Below are positions 8,117-16,660 of a stretch of DNA of 43,171 nt, in pieces. The stretch is taken from NCBI GenBank assembly GCA_023301565.1, contig JALZUO010000162.1:1-43171 (forward strand), written 5' to 3'. Origin of the DNA: Oligoflexales bacterium. Its GTDB lineage: Bacteria > Bdellovibrionota_B > Oligoflexia > Oligoflexales > JALZUQ01. The position numbers were made by a program, and so were the translations under genes. The notes beneath the pieces were generated by a model. That model saw only the letters and a list, made by a program, of their open reading frames with translations, made no database searches and had not been told where the DNA came from. Every line of letters begins with the position of its first letter. Within the stretch, counting starts at the first letter, position 1.

Positions 8117-8554
8117 CTAATGGCTAAGCTTTTTGATGACTCTATTGAGCCGAGAGGCCATACCACCAAGCTCATCTTTGTGCCGTAGCTTGAGCGGGCC
8201 TACATCTTTTCCATCAGCCAAATCATCTAGGTACCTATTTACAGAAACAAGCGGACCATAGAGCCTATGCGTATAGGTGATGGAAACCCAAAATGTGATG
8301 AAAATAAAAGCAACAACTAGAATGAATCCAACAATTATCGGGGTTTGGAACTTTGCCCAAACCTCGGATTCTGCCGAACCTGCTAGTTGAAAGTATTCAG
8401 CGACGCTCGAATACATATCAAATACGTAATACCCAAATATGCCAAATATTAAGGCACTAAACGTGAAGTTTAATAAAAGGAATACAAGCCCAATCTGAAT
8501 TTGTTTATATGGCTCTACAAGGTAAGAGCTGAGCCCTCGTCGTCTTCCTGCCAC
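8117..8554 (-). CDS. Short two-TM membrane protein with a HAMP domain and no output domain
   Basis: The frame can start at an ATG at 8581, but a GTG at 8554 is preferred because AGGAGG (8562-8567) sits seven bases before it; the product then begins MAGRRRGLSSY. The roughly 145-residue protein has a basic N-terminus and a first transmembrane helix, then a short periplasmic loop and a second helix. It ends with a HAMP-like region (RLYGPLVSVNRYLDDLADG followed by LRHKDELGGMASRLN). It ends right after HAMP, so there is no kinase, cyclase or methyl-accepting domain. It may be an adaptor or a partner of a separate signalling protein. It follows rsmE on the same strand. Confidence 0.75.
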   Translation of the reverse strand: MAGRRRGLSSYLVEPYKQIQIGLVFLLLNFTFSALIFGIFGYYVFDMYSSVAEYFQLAGSAESEVWAKFQTPIIVGFILVVAFIFITFWVSITYTHRLYGPLVSVNRYLDDLADGKDVGPLKLRHKDELGGMASRLNRVIKKLSH

Positions 8555-8657
8555 GCCGTTTCCTCCTGCTAATCTACACATGATCTTACCGGCGCTACCT
8601 GCGCTTAAAGCTTACTTTACCGATCATGTCTCGTTGGCTGCACCTATCATATCACGG

Positions 8658-9386
8658 CTATAAGCAGGCACGCACCTGCTGTAGAAAGAAGGATCCTAGA
8701 AGAGCAGCCGTTTTTGCCCGCAGCACATGGGGGCCAAGGCTTAGGCTTTTTGCACAAGCTCCTTTGGTAGCTTCAAGCTCTTGCTCACTGAGCCCGTGCT
8801 CGCTCCCACAAACAAAAGCCAGACAGCTTGTATCTACGTTTGCCCTCGCTCCCTCCATAGCCTTGCTTGCAGTAAAGCCATTTGGGTCCCCGACAAACAA
8901 TTGAAAGCCTTTAGGCAAAATACTTAAGCAGGAGTCCAACGAATCAAAAACCTGAAGATGCGGAAGAAAAGCGCGCTTGCACTGTTTGGTCCCGCCACGC
9001 ACTCTTTGCTCCCAGCGAATAGTTTTCTTTTCGCCTATACGTTTTTTATCTGCTCCGCGCGGAAGATAAACAAGAATCTCATCGATACCGGTTTCTACGT
9101 ATCCAGCTATCGACTCATCTAGCTCGCCGTGATCCAGAGCAGGGCAGATAAGAACTGTTTTTCTGTCTGCTCGTTTAAAAACCTTTGATTCTAAAACTTT
9201 AAAACCTGGCTGAGATTTATCTGCAATTTCGATTTCACAGATATCTACCCTACCAGCCCCATCACAAATCTCGACCCTTGAGCCAGCTTGCAACCGTAAT
9301 ACTTTAAACGCATGATGTGCTTCTTCTTTTGGAAGAGTCCACGAACCCTCAACGTAGCTGCCTAAAAGCCTAAAAATATGTCTCAT
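8658..9386 (-). CDS. rsmE: 16S rRNA (uracil-1498-N3)-methyltransferase RsmE
   Basis: The 242-residue length is normal for RsmE. The N-terminal PUA-like part starts MRHIFRL and contains HHAFKVLRLQAGSRVEICDG. The C-terminal SPOUT methyltransferase part has the knot signatures FVCGSEHGLSEQE and LGPHVLRAKTAALLGS, which bind S-adenosylmethionine. RsmE methylates U1498 in the decoding region of 16S rRNA. The gene starts four bases after the stop of prmA, another translation-machinery methyltransferase, and this prmA-rsmE pairing is common in bacteria. Identification is firm. Confidence 0.95.
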   Translation of the reverse strand: MRHIFRLLGSYVEGSWTLPKEEAHHAFKVLRLQAGSRVEICDGAGRVDICEIEIADKSQPGFKVLESKVFKRADRKTVLICPALDHGELDESIAGYVETGIDEILVYLPRGADKKRIGEKKTIRWEQRVRGGTKQCKRAFLPHLQVFDSLDSCLSILPKGFQLFVGDPNGFTASKAMEGARANVDTSCLAFVCGSEHGLSEQELEATKGACAKSLSLGPHVLRAKTAALLGSFFLQQVRACL

Positions 9387-9390
9387 GCTT

Positions 9391-10281
9391 TTAGACCTTT
9401 TCCATAAGAAGACCTAACCAACCCTCGCGCGTTACAGCGTTCAGTATACTCAGTCCATGTTTTTTCGTTTCTTTTGCAAAGTCATCTTTTTGTTCGTAAA
9501 GCACGCCAGAAAACAAGATCTTGCCTCCAGGCTCCAGAGCCTCTACAAACTGCGGCAGAAGTTCTAACAAAACAGGTGTCAAAATGTTTGCCATGATCAG
9601 CCCATAAGAGCCTTTAGGGACGCTTTCTCGCGACAGCTCTACGCCCTCTACGTTGTTTCTCTTACAGTTTTCTGCAATAGCAAGCATCGCGTCAGCTTCG
9701 ATATCTGTGGCAACAATCTTTTGTCCGCCAAGCTTTCTTACAGCAACACTCAAAATACCCGAACCACTACCACAATCTAAAATAGGCTTTTCTAAATCCG
9801 CCGCAGCAAGTTCAGAAAGAAGCTGTAGGCACACATGAGTCGTTGCGTGCTGGCCTGTCCCAAACGCCATACCAGGGTCAATACAAATAGAAACAGACCT
9901 GTCGGGAACCTCTGCTTTATGCCACGGAGCTTGCACGTAAAACCTTCCGGCAAAAAGCGGCTGAAAGCTTTCTTTCCAGCCTTCCTGCCAAACAGTTGTA
10001 TCCATCTGTGAAATCTCACACGAAAAACCTGCGACGCTTTCTGCTACTGCTTTGGCGCCCTCAAGCTCGTCTTTCGAAAAAGAGTAGACCGATAGCCGCG
10101 ACATATCTTGCGGAACCAGTTCTGATTCTGTCGCATACGAGGGGTTATGCTCTTTATAGTCCGGGCAAGACTCCACGAATTGCAAAAAGCCGCTGTTACG
10201 CAAAGCAACCCGCAGACTCTCTCTCATATTGCTATCGTGCCCGTGCAGGTCAACTTTTAGTTCGTAGGTCGTGTCAGTCAT
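9391..10281 (-). CDS. prmA: Ribosomal protein L11 methyltransferase PrmA
   Basis: The 296-residue protein has a PrmA-type N-terminal recognition region and a class I methyltransferase domain. Visible motifs are CIDPGMAFGTGQHATTH, the SAM-binding DCGSGSGILSVAV, VATDIEADAM and the catalytic-region MANILTPVLLELLP. Motif I has DCGSGSG where DVGCGSG is usual, a conservative variation. PrmA trimethylates lysines and the N-terminus of L11 in the ribosomal stalk base. It is translated just before rsmE with a four-base gap. Identification is firm. Confidence 0.94.
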   Translation of the reverse strand: MTDTTYELKVDLHGHDSNMRESLRVALRNSGFLQFVESCPDYKEHNPSYATESELVPQDMSRLSVYSFSKDELEGAKAVAESVAGFSCEISQMDTTVWQEGWKESFQPLFAGRFYVQAPWHKAEVPDRSVSICIDPGMAFGTGQHATTHVCLQLLSELAAADLEKPILDCGSGSGILSVAVRKLGGQKIVATDIEADAMLAIAENCKRNNVEGVELSRESVPKGSYGLIMANILTPVLLELLPQFVEALEPGGKILFSGVLYEQKDDFAKETKKHGLSILNAVTREGWLGLLMEKV

Positions 10282-10451
10282 AAAGGTTCTCTCTTATTTG
10301 CGCTACAAATGCCACAAAGCAGCCTAAAACCCATGATTAACACAGACTGCAGGCCTCCCGCGAATGTTTTCCACGGCTCCAGCCAACAGCCAAAACATGC
10401 TAAAATAATACATACCTACAACACCCAACAAACACCCGGAGGTCAGGCACA

Positions 10452-10748
10452 TTGGCAATTTCCAGATTTTTTACAATAGCGGCTTTGATTGTGATTTTTT
10501 TTGCAACCCTTGGGCCTACGGCTAAGGCCAATGATCCGGCAGATCCAGAAACCAATCCGTTTGCTACACCTAGGCAACAAATAATTTATGATTTTGAGTG
10601 GACCTATGAGCACTTCAAGAGTGCACTCAAAGCACTCGAAGAAACCCTAGATCCAAAAGACCATGCTAGCATCGCTGAAACCCTAGCCAGGAGCGCAAGC
10701 TTGGCGGGGCACATAGCCGCTGCATCCGCACCACTTGCAGTGGTTTGA
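10452..10748 (+). CDS. Exported N-terminal segment of an unknown protein (possible 5' half of a split gene)
   Basis: The start is a TTG at 10452 with GGAGGT eight bases upstream (10438-10443), so translation start here is well supported. The 98-residue product has a signal peptide ending about TAKA (residue 26), then a Pro/Asp-rich stretch and an amphipathic helical region with an ASIAETLARSA segment. It stops at TGA 10746-10748. The following open frame (+1 relative) begins just before that stop and lacks its own ribosome binding site. The two may therefore be one gene broken by a frameshift or joined by +1 frameshifting. No domain is recognised. Confidence 0.5.
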   Translation: MAISRFFTIAALIVIFFATLGPTAKANDPADPETNPFATPRQQIIYDFEWTYEHFKSALKALEETLDPKDHASIAETLARSASLAGHIAAASAPLAVV

Positions 10749-11388
10749 TCCAGAAAACCCAGATCATATAAAAAAGCTTTCTTTAGTATCTGCAGATGAG
10801 AAGACAAGACCTGTAAAAGACTCGAAAAACAAAAATTCTAAAAAACTTACACAGTATTTTAAAAACATAAAAAACCACAGCCCCGAGCTATTCAAAACCA
10901 ACGCTGCGATTTTAACGCCTCTTCTCGTTAGCTTGCGTCTTGCAGACTTGAGCGAGATGCAAGAACTCCCAAAAGACTCTCAAGGGGCAAAGCTTGTTAA
11001 CCTGGTGATGGTCTTTAAAAGTCAGATTTTAGCTGAAAATGCTCGCCTATCTTCCAACTACCAAACAGTATCCAAAACCAATGACATAGCATTCTATGCC
11101 TCTGCTATATCTATTTTCGCTATTGCAATATCATTAGTGGCGCACAACTTAACAACAACCATAGAAGGACCTTACCTTATACTTTACCCTGCTGGCTTCC
11201 TAGCGGCACTCCTAACGAATACTTCTAGCTCTGCGCCACATAATTGGATCAGACACCAAAACAATGATACAAGTCTCGCACTAAAGTACGAAAAGTTCGC
11301 TAGAGCAACAGCTACAGAAAACAACTACCCATGGGCTAACTACAAACTAGAATACAATGACATTGGTCTTTTGATGTGTGGAGAATAG
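10735..11388 (+). CDS. Membrane protein of unknown function, probable continuation of the preceding frame
   Basis: The frame is open from about 10714 and its first usable codon is a TTG at 10735, with no Shine-Dalgarno sequence. It overlaps the previous gene by 14 bases. The 217-residue product has a lysine-rich helical N-terminal part, then two transmembrane helices (about residues 120-140 and 145-165) and a C-terminal soluble tail of about 50 residues. It would make a signal peptide, periplasmic helical region and membrane hairpin if joined to the upstream 98 residues, about 310 residues in total. Function unknown. Its end overlaps the next membrane gene. Confidence 0.5.
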   Translation: MQWFDPENPDHIKKLSLVSADEKTRPVKDSKNKNSKKLTQYFKNIKNHSPELFKTNAAILTPLLVSLRLADLSEMQELPKDSQGAKLVNLVMVFKSQILAENARLSSNYQTVSKTNDIAFYASAISIFAIAISLVAHNLTTTIEGPYLILYPAGFLAALLTNTSSSAPHNWIRHQNNDTSLALKYEKFARATATENNYPWANYKLEYNDIGLLMCGE

Positions 11389-12013
11389 CTGTTATGATTC
11401 TGTCAAATTCATTTCAACACCGAGGCAGAAAACAACCTTTGAGTATAAAGACAAAAAAATGAAATTCAAATTCCCTGTGTCTAGACTGCAACTCCTCTAC
11501 GATGTTTTTTGGTACTTTTTTGTGATTGGGTTTTGTTTGGCGCTTATTATGCAGGTAGCTAGTTACGAAGCACAAGAGTCTCCAAGGTTTTCGGCTGTAT
11601 TTTTATTTCTAATGTTTTTATTTTTCTCAGTGCTATTTCAGGTAGTTGATCGACAATTGAAAAAAAAATCGAAAGTACCTGTTGGCTTGGCAGGGTCGTC
11701 TTTGCTCAAATCCAAAGCAGAAAGAACTACTTACATAAAAAGAGCTAAGAAGTTTAGGCAATTTTCTGTCCTCGCATCTACTGCGGTCACAATACCAACT
11801 TCAATCTGGGTTGGGTCCATGTCACTGCTATTACTTATTTTCTTACCATTTATCTGGTTTTTTTGGTTTATGATAACAGCACGGTTTTTCAAAATCATCT
11901 TTCAAAGATGTCCTGTATGCGCTGACGTCACTTTGTTGAAATTTTCCTGGTACCAGTTTGGCATGACTGACTCATGCTCTTCCTGCAAAGAGGACTTCAC
12001 GGCCCTATTATAA
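11378..12013 (+). CDS. Four-helix membrane protein with C-terminal zinc ribbon
   Basis: The longest frame starts with GTG at 11378, overlapping the preceding gene by 11 bases; an in-frame ATG at 11459 (MKFKFPVSR) is the alternative start, and neither has a strong ribosome binding site. The product has four hydrophobic segments in two pairs and a basic cytoplasmic loop between them. It ends with a CPVC...CSSC pair of CxxC motifs separated by about 18 residues, a likely zinc ribbon. The coupling with the upstream membrane protein suggests a shared function. No named family is recognised. Confidence 0.6.
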   Translation: MENSCYDSVKFISTPRQKTTFEYKDKKMKFKFPVSRLQLLYDVFWYFFVIGFCLALIMQVASYEAQESPRFSAVFLFLMFLFFSVLFQVVDRQLKKKSKVPVGLAGSSLLKSKAERTTYIKRAKKFRQFSVLASTAVTIPTSIWVGSMSLLLLIFLPFIWFFWFMITARFFKIIFQRCPVCADVTLLKFSWYQFGMTDSCSSCKEDFTALL

Positions 12014-12038
12014 ATGTCCCAAAACGAAGCTATCCAAT

Positions 12039-12518
12039 CTAGAGAACAGACAAAACCACATCAAAATGTCCCTTGACAGGAAGCCCTCCTAAGGTCGCAT
12101 CTGTAGGCGGAGGATCTATGTTTAGAATATTCTTTTTAAACTCAGTAGAGACAAATGCATAAATCTCAGCTGGTAAAACCGCACCGCCAACGCCTGAGTG
12201 CCGCCCCTTACCGGTAATGATCCGCATCCATACTTTGGCGTTTTGAGTTTTAGTATCTAACGAGTTTAGCTGGGAGCAAGCATATGCATAGGCGCGCTGC
12301 ACCTTTGTCTTGGCTTCTTCCAGCCCCAGACCATGCAGATCAACCTCTAAGGCGTACTCATTTGGAGTTTGGCTTGAAGACGGTTCTTGCTTTGGCTCAA
12401 GCTCTTCACCCATATCTTTATCTTGTGGGTTTTCGATGTCATCTAAAAAGGCCTGCCAGTCGTCATCAGAAAAATCGCCTTTATTTTTACCTTTTTTATG
12501 ATCTGTAGAATCCGTCAT
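12039..12518 (-). CDS. Smr-domain protein
   Basis: The 159-residue product has an acidic, low-complexity N-terminal half and a C-terminal Smr (small MutS-related) domain. The Smr hallmarks are the LDLHG-type motif VDLHGLGLEEA near residue 59 and the later IITGKGRHS plus a VLPAEI segment. Stand-alone Smr proteins are nucleases or nucleic-acid-binding proteins; some cleave RNA on stalled ribosomes. The gene overlaps the histidine-kinase stop by an ATGA junction, so it is translationally coupled to the two-component system, an unexpected partner. Domain identity is firm, role unknown. Confidence 0.85.
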   Translation of the reverse strand: MTDSTDHKKGKNKGDFSDDDWQAFLDDIENPQDKDMGEELEPKQEPSSSQTPNEYALEVDLHGLGLEEAKTKVQRAYAYACSQLNSLDTKTQNAKVWMRIITGKGRHSGVGGAVLPAEIYAFVSTEFKKNILNIDPPPTDATLGGLPVKGHFDVVLSVL

Positions 12519-14002
12519 ACAGGGCCTCGATTCATGCTTCGGGTTAGCTCTTGGGGGAGGCCTTGCGGACTTTCAGGGATAGACACTGTGAATTTAGATC
12601 CCTCTCCTACCTTGCTTTCTACGTCAATCTCGCCTTGATGCAATCCGATCAGTGCTTGCGCCAAGCTAAGCCCGATACCAGCACCGCCTTCCTTGCGGTT
12701 TCGTGCAGTGTCGGCACGATAAAAAGACTCGAAAATATGCGGGATAGATTCTGCGGGAATCCCTTCGCCATAATCACGTATGGCAAAATGCACCTGCTCA
12801 TCTTCCATATACCCTCGAATCAATACTTCTTTCCGGTCTTTGGTGTGCTTAGCTGCATTGATCAAAATGTTTTTTAGGGATAGCAGTAAGTAGCTTTTTG
12901 CCGCGTAAAAATGATCGGGTATATCCATTTCATAGGTAAGCGAAATCTTCCTGTTTTTAAACTCAGATTTGACCATGCTTTCTAGTTCAAACAAAAAGTC
13001 AGGGGTATCAACCCTCTCCCAGCTCATGGCAACAGATTTACTTTGTGCTCTAGAAAGTAGAAGCAGGTCCTCGACGATCCCAGACATATGCACGGACTCA
13101 TCTAAAATACTAACCAGTGCTTCTTTGTACTCTTCGGCAGGACGCTCTCTTCTGAGGGCTAGCTGCGCCTCGCCGCGAAGCACGGCAAGAGAGGTTCGAA
13201 GCTCATGCGAGACATCGCCTGTAAACCTTTTTTGCCTAATGATGCTCTCTTCGAGACGGCCCAGCAAAGCGTTAAAGGTTTCGGTCAGGCTATACAGCTC
13301 ATCTTTTGCAACGGGTAGCGGAAGGCGTCCCTGCATACGGTCAAAGTGGATGGTGGCAGCTTCTTTGGTGATTTCTCTGACGCTACGAAACGAAAGAGCT
13401 GTAAAGAAGTAACCAAGCAAAATAGCCAAAAACAACGCCACTGGAAACGAAACGTAGAGAATCGTGCGCAGACGCGTCAGGCTAGTAAAGTGATCTGCAA
13501 GCGGTGTTGCGATTTTTATAAGCTCTTCTGTGAACCTTCCTCGGTTCATAATAGGCATGGTAATTTGCCTGTGCGCCTTTCCTTCATCGTTTACAAAGGT
13601 CTCCCAGGTAGAGCGGCCTAGCCGGGCACGCTTGATGGTCCGGTCTGTACTGTCTACTTTTACACGAACATTTTTTGTGCGAATCCTTGGCGTACTTTTT
13701 TTGGTATCTACATGAACGGCATAAAGTCTTACGCTTTGCACGCCGAGTTTACGAAATAAAAAATCTTCGATATTCGTCTGACGGTTTGTCTGTGACCGAA
13801 GAAACTGTTTTTTGCTAAGAGTGTGGGCTGTGTTTTTGAGGCTGCTATCAATGGCTCGAAGCGAGCTAGATTCCAACAGAGAGTATACGGTGATCCCAAG
13901 GATAGAAAAAAGAACCGACATTACAAGTGCAAAACTCAAAGAGAGCCGCCACCGAATCGGCAGCCGCTCAAGAGGGGAGAGTATATAGTAAATCCAGCTC
14001 AA
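12515..14002 (-). CDS. Sensor histidine kinase (HAMP, HisKA, HATPase_c)
   Basis: The 495-residue protein has a transmembrane helix at about 22-40, a periplasmic sensor region of about 140 residues and a second helix at about 182-202. HAMP follows, then HisKA with the phospho-acceptor His266 in VSHELRTS, then the ATPase domain: N box ILINAAKHTKD, G1 RDYGEGIP, F box HIFESFYR and G2 GAGIGLSLAQAL. The start is a TTG at 14002 with AAGGAAA six bases upstream. It follows the response regulator by 20 bases and overlaps the Smr gene by four. It phosphorylates the adjacent regulator in response to an unidentified envelope signal. The usual HELRTP is HELRTS here, a minor variation. Confidence 0.93.
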   Translation of the reverse strand: MSWIYYILSPLERLPIRWRLSLSFALVMSVLFSILGITVYSLLESSSLRAIDSSLKNTAHTLSKKQFLRSQTNRQTNIEDFLFRKLGVQSVRLYAVHVDTKKSTPRIRTKNVRVKVDSTDRTIKRARLGRSTWETFVNDEGKAHRQITMPIMNRGRFTEELIKIATPLADHFTSLTRLRTILYVSFPVALFLAILLGYFFTALSFRSVREITKEAATIHFDRMQGRLPLPVAKDELYSLTETFNALLGRLEESIIRQKRFTGDVSHELRTSLAVLRGEAQLALRRERPAEEYKEALVSILDESVHMSGIVEDLLLLSRAQSKSVAMSWERVDTPDFLFELESMVKSEFKNRKISLTYEMDIPDHFYAAKSYLLLSLKNILINAAKHTKDRKEVLIRGYMEDEQVHFAIRDYGEGIPAESIPHIFESFYRADTARNRKEGGAGIGLSLAQALIGLHQGEIDVESKVGEGSKFTVSIPESPQGLPQELTRSMNRGPV

Positions 14003-14022
14003 TCTATTTCCTTCTAAAAAGC

Positions 14023-14691
14023 CTACGCATCTAGCATGTACCCATGGCCGCGCACTGTTTTTAACAGTGGAGCCGTAAAGCCTTTATCCACCTTGTTGCG
14101 AAGATAGCCAACATAGACATCGACTATGTTAGAGCTTGCCTCGTACTCAACATCCCAAACATGTTCCGAGAGCTGATTTCGGCTTAACACCACACCTGCA
14201 TTACGAGCAAAGTACACCATAAGAGCATACTCTTTTAAAGTTAAGGGGAGTTTACGGTCGTCTCGAAAAACTTCTTTGCGGGCCTGGTCGATTCGAATCG
14301 GACCGATACGCATCAAAGCGGTTTTTTCAGAAGATTGCCTTCTTAAGAGTGCACGTGATCTTGCAAGAAGCTCGTCGATGTTAAACGGTTTTGTTATGTA
14401 GTCATCTGCCCCTGCATCTAGTGCTTTGACAATCGTTTCGGTCGAGTCCATGGCTGTTAGACATAGGACGGGTGTTTTAATTCCACCACTACGCAAAGCT
14501 GCCAGAACTTCTAAGCCATGTTTTCTTGGCAACATAAGGTCAAGGAGGATCAAATCATATTCAGCTTCGAAAGCTTGCCACTCTGCCTCGACCCCATCCT
14601 GGGACCAATCCACTGCAAACGAGTCTTCTTTGAGGGTCTTCACCAATAGCGAACCCAATCTTTGGTCGTCTTCCACAACTAGTACACGCAT
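14023..14691 (-). CDS. OmpR/PhoB-family response regulator
   Basis: The 222-residue protein has a receiver domain (phospho-acceptor Asp51 in LLDLMLP, acidic pair EDD at 7-9, switch Thr in CLTAMD and Lys in ITKPF). A winged-helix DNA-binding domain follows, with LTLKEYALMVYFARN and the ending TVRGHGYML. AGGAGAG lies upstream of the ATG. It is the first gene of the operon with the histidine kinase and Smr protein. Direct repeats of TTCTATA about 100 bases upstream could be its own binding sites. Target genes are not known. Confidence 0.94.
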   Translation of the reverse strand: MRVLVVEDDQRLGSLLVKTLKEDSFAVDWSQDGVEAEWQAFEAEYDLILLDLMLPRKHGLEVLAALRSGGIKTPVLCLTAMDSTETIVKALDAGADDYITKPFNIDELLARSRALLRRQSSEKTALMRIGPIRIDQARKEVFRDDRKLPLTLKEYALMVYFARNAGVVLSRNQLSEHVWDVEYEASSNIVDVYVGYLRNKVDKGFTAPLLKTVRGHGYMLDA

Positions 14692-15055
14692 GTTGTCTCT
14701 CTCCTGTGCTTTGCTGCGGCTTTGCTCTAGGCACTATCTTAGTAAGTACTAAAAGCCGCGGGGCTTACATTGTGGATGCTATGAAATGATTCTATAAAGG
14801 TTCTATAGTTTTAACTAGAATCCTATAGCTTCCTAACACATACAGCTTAGGTCAGGAAACATTAAAAAATCATAAGAGAATGCAGGGAAAATAAAACAAG
14901 TGGTTTCAAGGAGATAGCAAACTGTCTGTTTTACATAAAAGCCTCTGCTGGTTTGTGGGATTTCACCCGTGATTCCCGTATGCTGGGGCACTCTCATGCA
15001 CTATCAGGCGCTTCCAGGCAAAGAGAGACAAATAGAACTTAATTAAGGAGAAGCT
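14692..15055. promoter_or_regulatory. Divergent intergenic region with OmpR-type direct repeats
   Basis: This 364-base gap separates the response-regulator operon from exonuclease III and holds no gene. Between 14790 and 14828 there are three similar heptamers: TTCTATA at 14790-14796, TTCTATA at 14801-14807 (an 11-base step) and TCCTATA at 14821-14827 (a further 20 bases). One-turn spacing of direct repeats is typical for OmpR-family regulators. On the minus strand TAGAAT within these repeats could be a -10 box, so the regulator may control itself. AAGGAG at 15045-15050 serves the TTG start of exonuclease III. I see nothing else. Confidence 0.45.
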
Positions 15056-15820
15056 TTGAAGGTACTATCAGCTAACCTAAATGGAATCCGTTCGGCAGAC
15101 CGCAAAGAGTTTCCGGCGTGGCTTTCTAGAAGAAACTACGACGTGCTCTGCTTTCAAGAGATCCGAGCCAAAACAGAGCAGATACCAAAAAGCTTCGAGC
15201 TCAGCGGCTATCACACCTATTGGAACCCCGCTGAAAAACCTGGCTACAGCGGCGTTGGCATCTTAAGTAGAGCGGAGCCAGATAAAGTCACGACCAAAAT
15301 CGGGCACCCTGAGATGGACCACGAAGGCAGATACCTGCAACTAGACTTTAAAGACTTAAGTGTAATTTCTATTTATCTTCCATCAGGAACATCTGGAGAA
15401 GTGCGCCAAGAAATCAAATACAGCTGCCTGGATGCGCTAGAAAAAAAACTAAAAAAGTTTACTAAAACAGACCGCCAGTACATCGTATGCGGTGACTTTA
15501 ATATCGCGCACACAAAAATGGACATCAAAAACTGGAAGAGCAATCAAAAAAACTCTGGCTTTCTACCAGAAGAGCGCGCTTGGATGGACAAGGTCACGCA
15601 AAAGCTAGGCTGGGTCGACGCCTACCGCGAAAGGTTTCCGGAAAAAGAAGAATACACCTGGTGGTCCAACCGCGGCAAAGCTAGAGAAAACAACGTAGGC
15701 TGGCGCATCGACTACCACTTGCTCAGCCCGAACTTAAAAAACAAAACAAAGAACGTAACCATCACGCGCGAGCCGCTGTTTAGTGATCACGCGCCTTTTG
15801 TGCTTGATATCGATCTTTAA
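15056..15820 (+). CDS. xth: Exodeoxyribonuclease III / AP endonuclease
   Basis: The 254-residue length and motifs fit the ExoIII family: MKVLSANLNGIRSADRK, metal ligand Glu35 in CFQEIRAK, YSGVGILSR, VCGDFNIAH, WWSNRGKAREN and the catalytic His in SDHAPFVLDIDL. It cleaves 5' to abasic sites and removes 3' blocks in base-excision repair. The start is TTG at 15056, with AAGGAG five bases upstream; no ATG is as well placed. It is transcribed away from the two-component operon and appears monocistronic. Confidence 0.93.
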   Translation: MKVLSANLNGIRSADRKEFPAWLSRRNYDVLCFQEIRAKTEQIPKSFELSGYHTYWNPAEKPGYSGVGILSRAEPDKVTTKIGHPEMDHEGRYLQLDFKDLSVISIYLPSGTSGEVRQEIKYSCLDALEKKLKKFTKTDRQYIVCGDFNIAHTKMDIKNWKSNQKNSGFLPEERAWMDKVTQKLGWVDAYRERFPEKEEYTWWSNRGKARENNVGWRIDYHLLSPNLKNKTKNVTITREPLFSDHAPFVLDIDL

Positions 15821-15883
15821 AATACAATCATAACGCAGCTTGAAGTATGCAAAATTTCACAACTGAATTAAGGATAAATCGAT

Positions 15884-16279
15884 ATGGCAAAGTATTTTGT
15901 AGCTCTAGTTGGTCTTCTGTACATAGGTCTTGGGGCCTGGTGTTCGCTAGATCCAGACACCACCTCTGAAGCTGTTGGTTTTTCACTTATGTTCGGTAGG
16001 GGCCAATCGGAGTTTTTGACCGTATACGGCGGCTGGGAAGCTGCAATGGGCATCATCTTTTTGCTTCCGCTTTTTCAGCGGCATTGGCTACCTTACGCCT
16101 TGCAAGTTTGCGTTATAATGCATGGATGCTTGGTTGTGTTTAGAGGGGTAAGCTTTTTACTTTTTGATGCCGCAGAAGGAATGACTTTACAACTAGCAAT
16201 CGGAGAGTGGATTATCTTTGTAGCCAGCTTTTATCTGTTTATGAACCTAAACAAACGCTCAAGGCAGGTTCTTCGATAG
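15884..16279 (+). CDS. Small four-helix membrane protein, DUF4345-like
   Basis: The 131-residue product has four hydrophobic segments. Its N-terminal part ends GLGAWCSLDPDT, and the second helix is preceded by SEFLTVYGGWEAAMGI. A YGG(W/L)E-type motif after the first helix is what the DUF4345 family shows, which is my tentative assignment. The protein probably resides in the inner membrane with no visible catalytic residues. AGGATAAAT precedes the ATG. A weak hairpin (TCGATA/TATCGA, 16273-16289) overlaps the end of the gene. Confidence 0.6.
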   Translation: MAKYFVALVGLLYIGLGAWCSLDPDTTSEAVGFSLMFGRGQSEFLTVYGGWEAAMGIIFLLPLFQRHWLPYALQVCVIMHGCLVVFRGVSFLLFDAAEGMTLQLAIGEWIIFVASFYLFMNLNKRSRQVLR

Positions 16280-16324
16280 AAAGTATCGAGAAGTGTATTG
16301 ATATGTTGTTTTAGCTTTTGAGTT

Positions 16325-16660
16325 TTAAGCCTTCTTTATACCTTTGGTGTCAAAAACAGTTCTAATAAGATCGTAGAGATTTTCGCAAGAGCCTAAACAT
16401 TCAAGCCCTGCGCGAAAGCCAAAACCGTCTTCGGAGCGATCGCCTGAAGCTTCTTGATTGCACCACTGGACCTTAAAGTGAACCTCTCCTTGCAGAGTAA
16501 TCCACACAAGTTCTTGGCCAGGCGTTAGTTGATCTGCTGAAAACACCCCCAGACCCTTGTCTGAGACATCATATATTTTGATAAATACAGACAGACTAGT
16601 CTCCACGTCCTGAAAAAGACCTGGAATGTTTAGCGTGTTTAATCTGTTACGTGGCTTCAT
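16325..16660 (-). CDS. PilZ-domain protein (possible c-di-GMP receptor)
   Basis: The 111-residue protein starts MKPRNRLNT and contains IYDVSDKGLGVFS, a match to the (D/N)xSxxG motif of PilZ domains. It then has the beta-strand segment FGFRAGLECLG. The N-terminal RNRLN may serve as the RxxxR c-di-GMP-binding motif, but the arginine spacing is imperfect, so ligand binding is uncertain. Single-domain PilZ proteins act as adaptors for motility or envelope functions. No flagellar or pilus genes are nearby. It runs convergently with the DUF4345-like gene. Confidence 0.75.
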   Translation of the reverse strand: MKPRNRLNTLNIPGLFQDVETSLSVFIKIYDVSDKGLGVFSADQLTPGQELVWITLQGEVHFKVQWCNQEASGDRSEDGFGFRAGLECLGSCENLYDLIRTVFDTKGIKKA

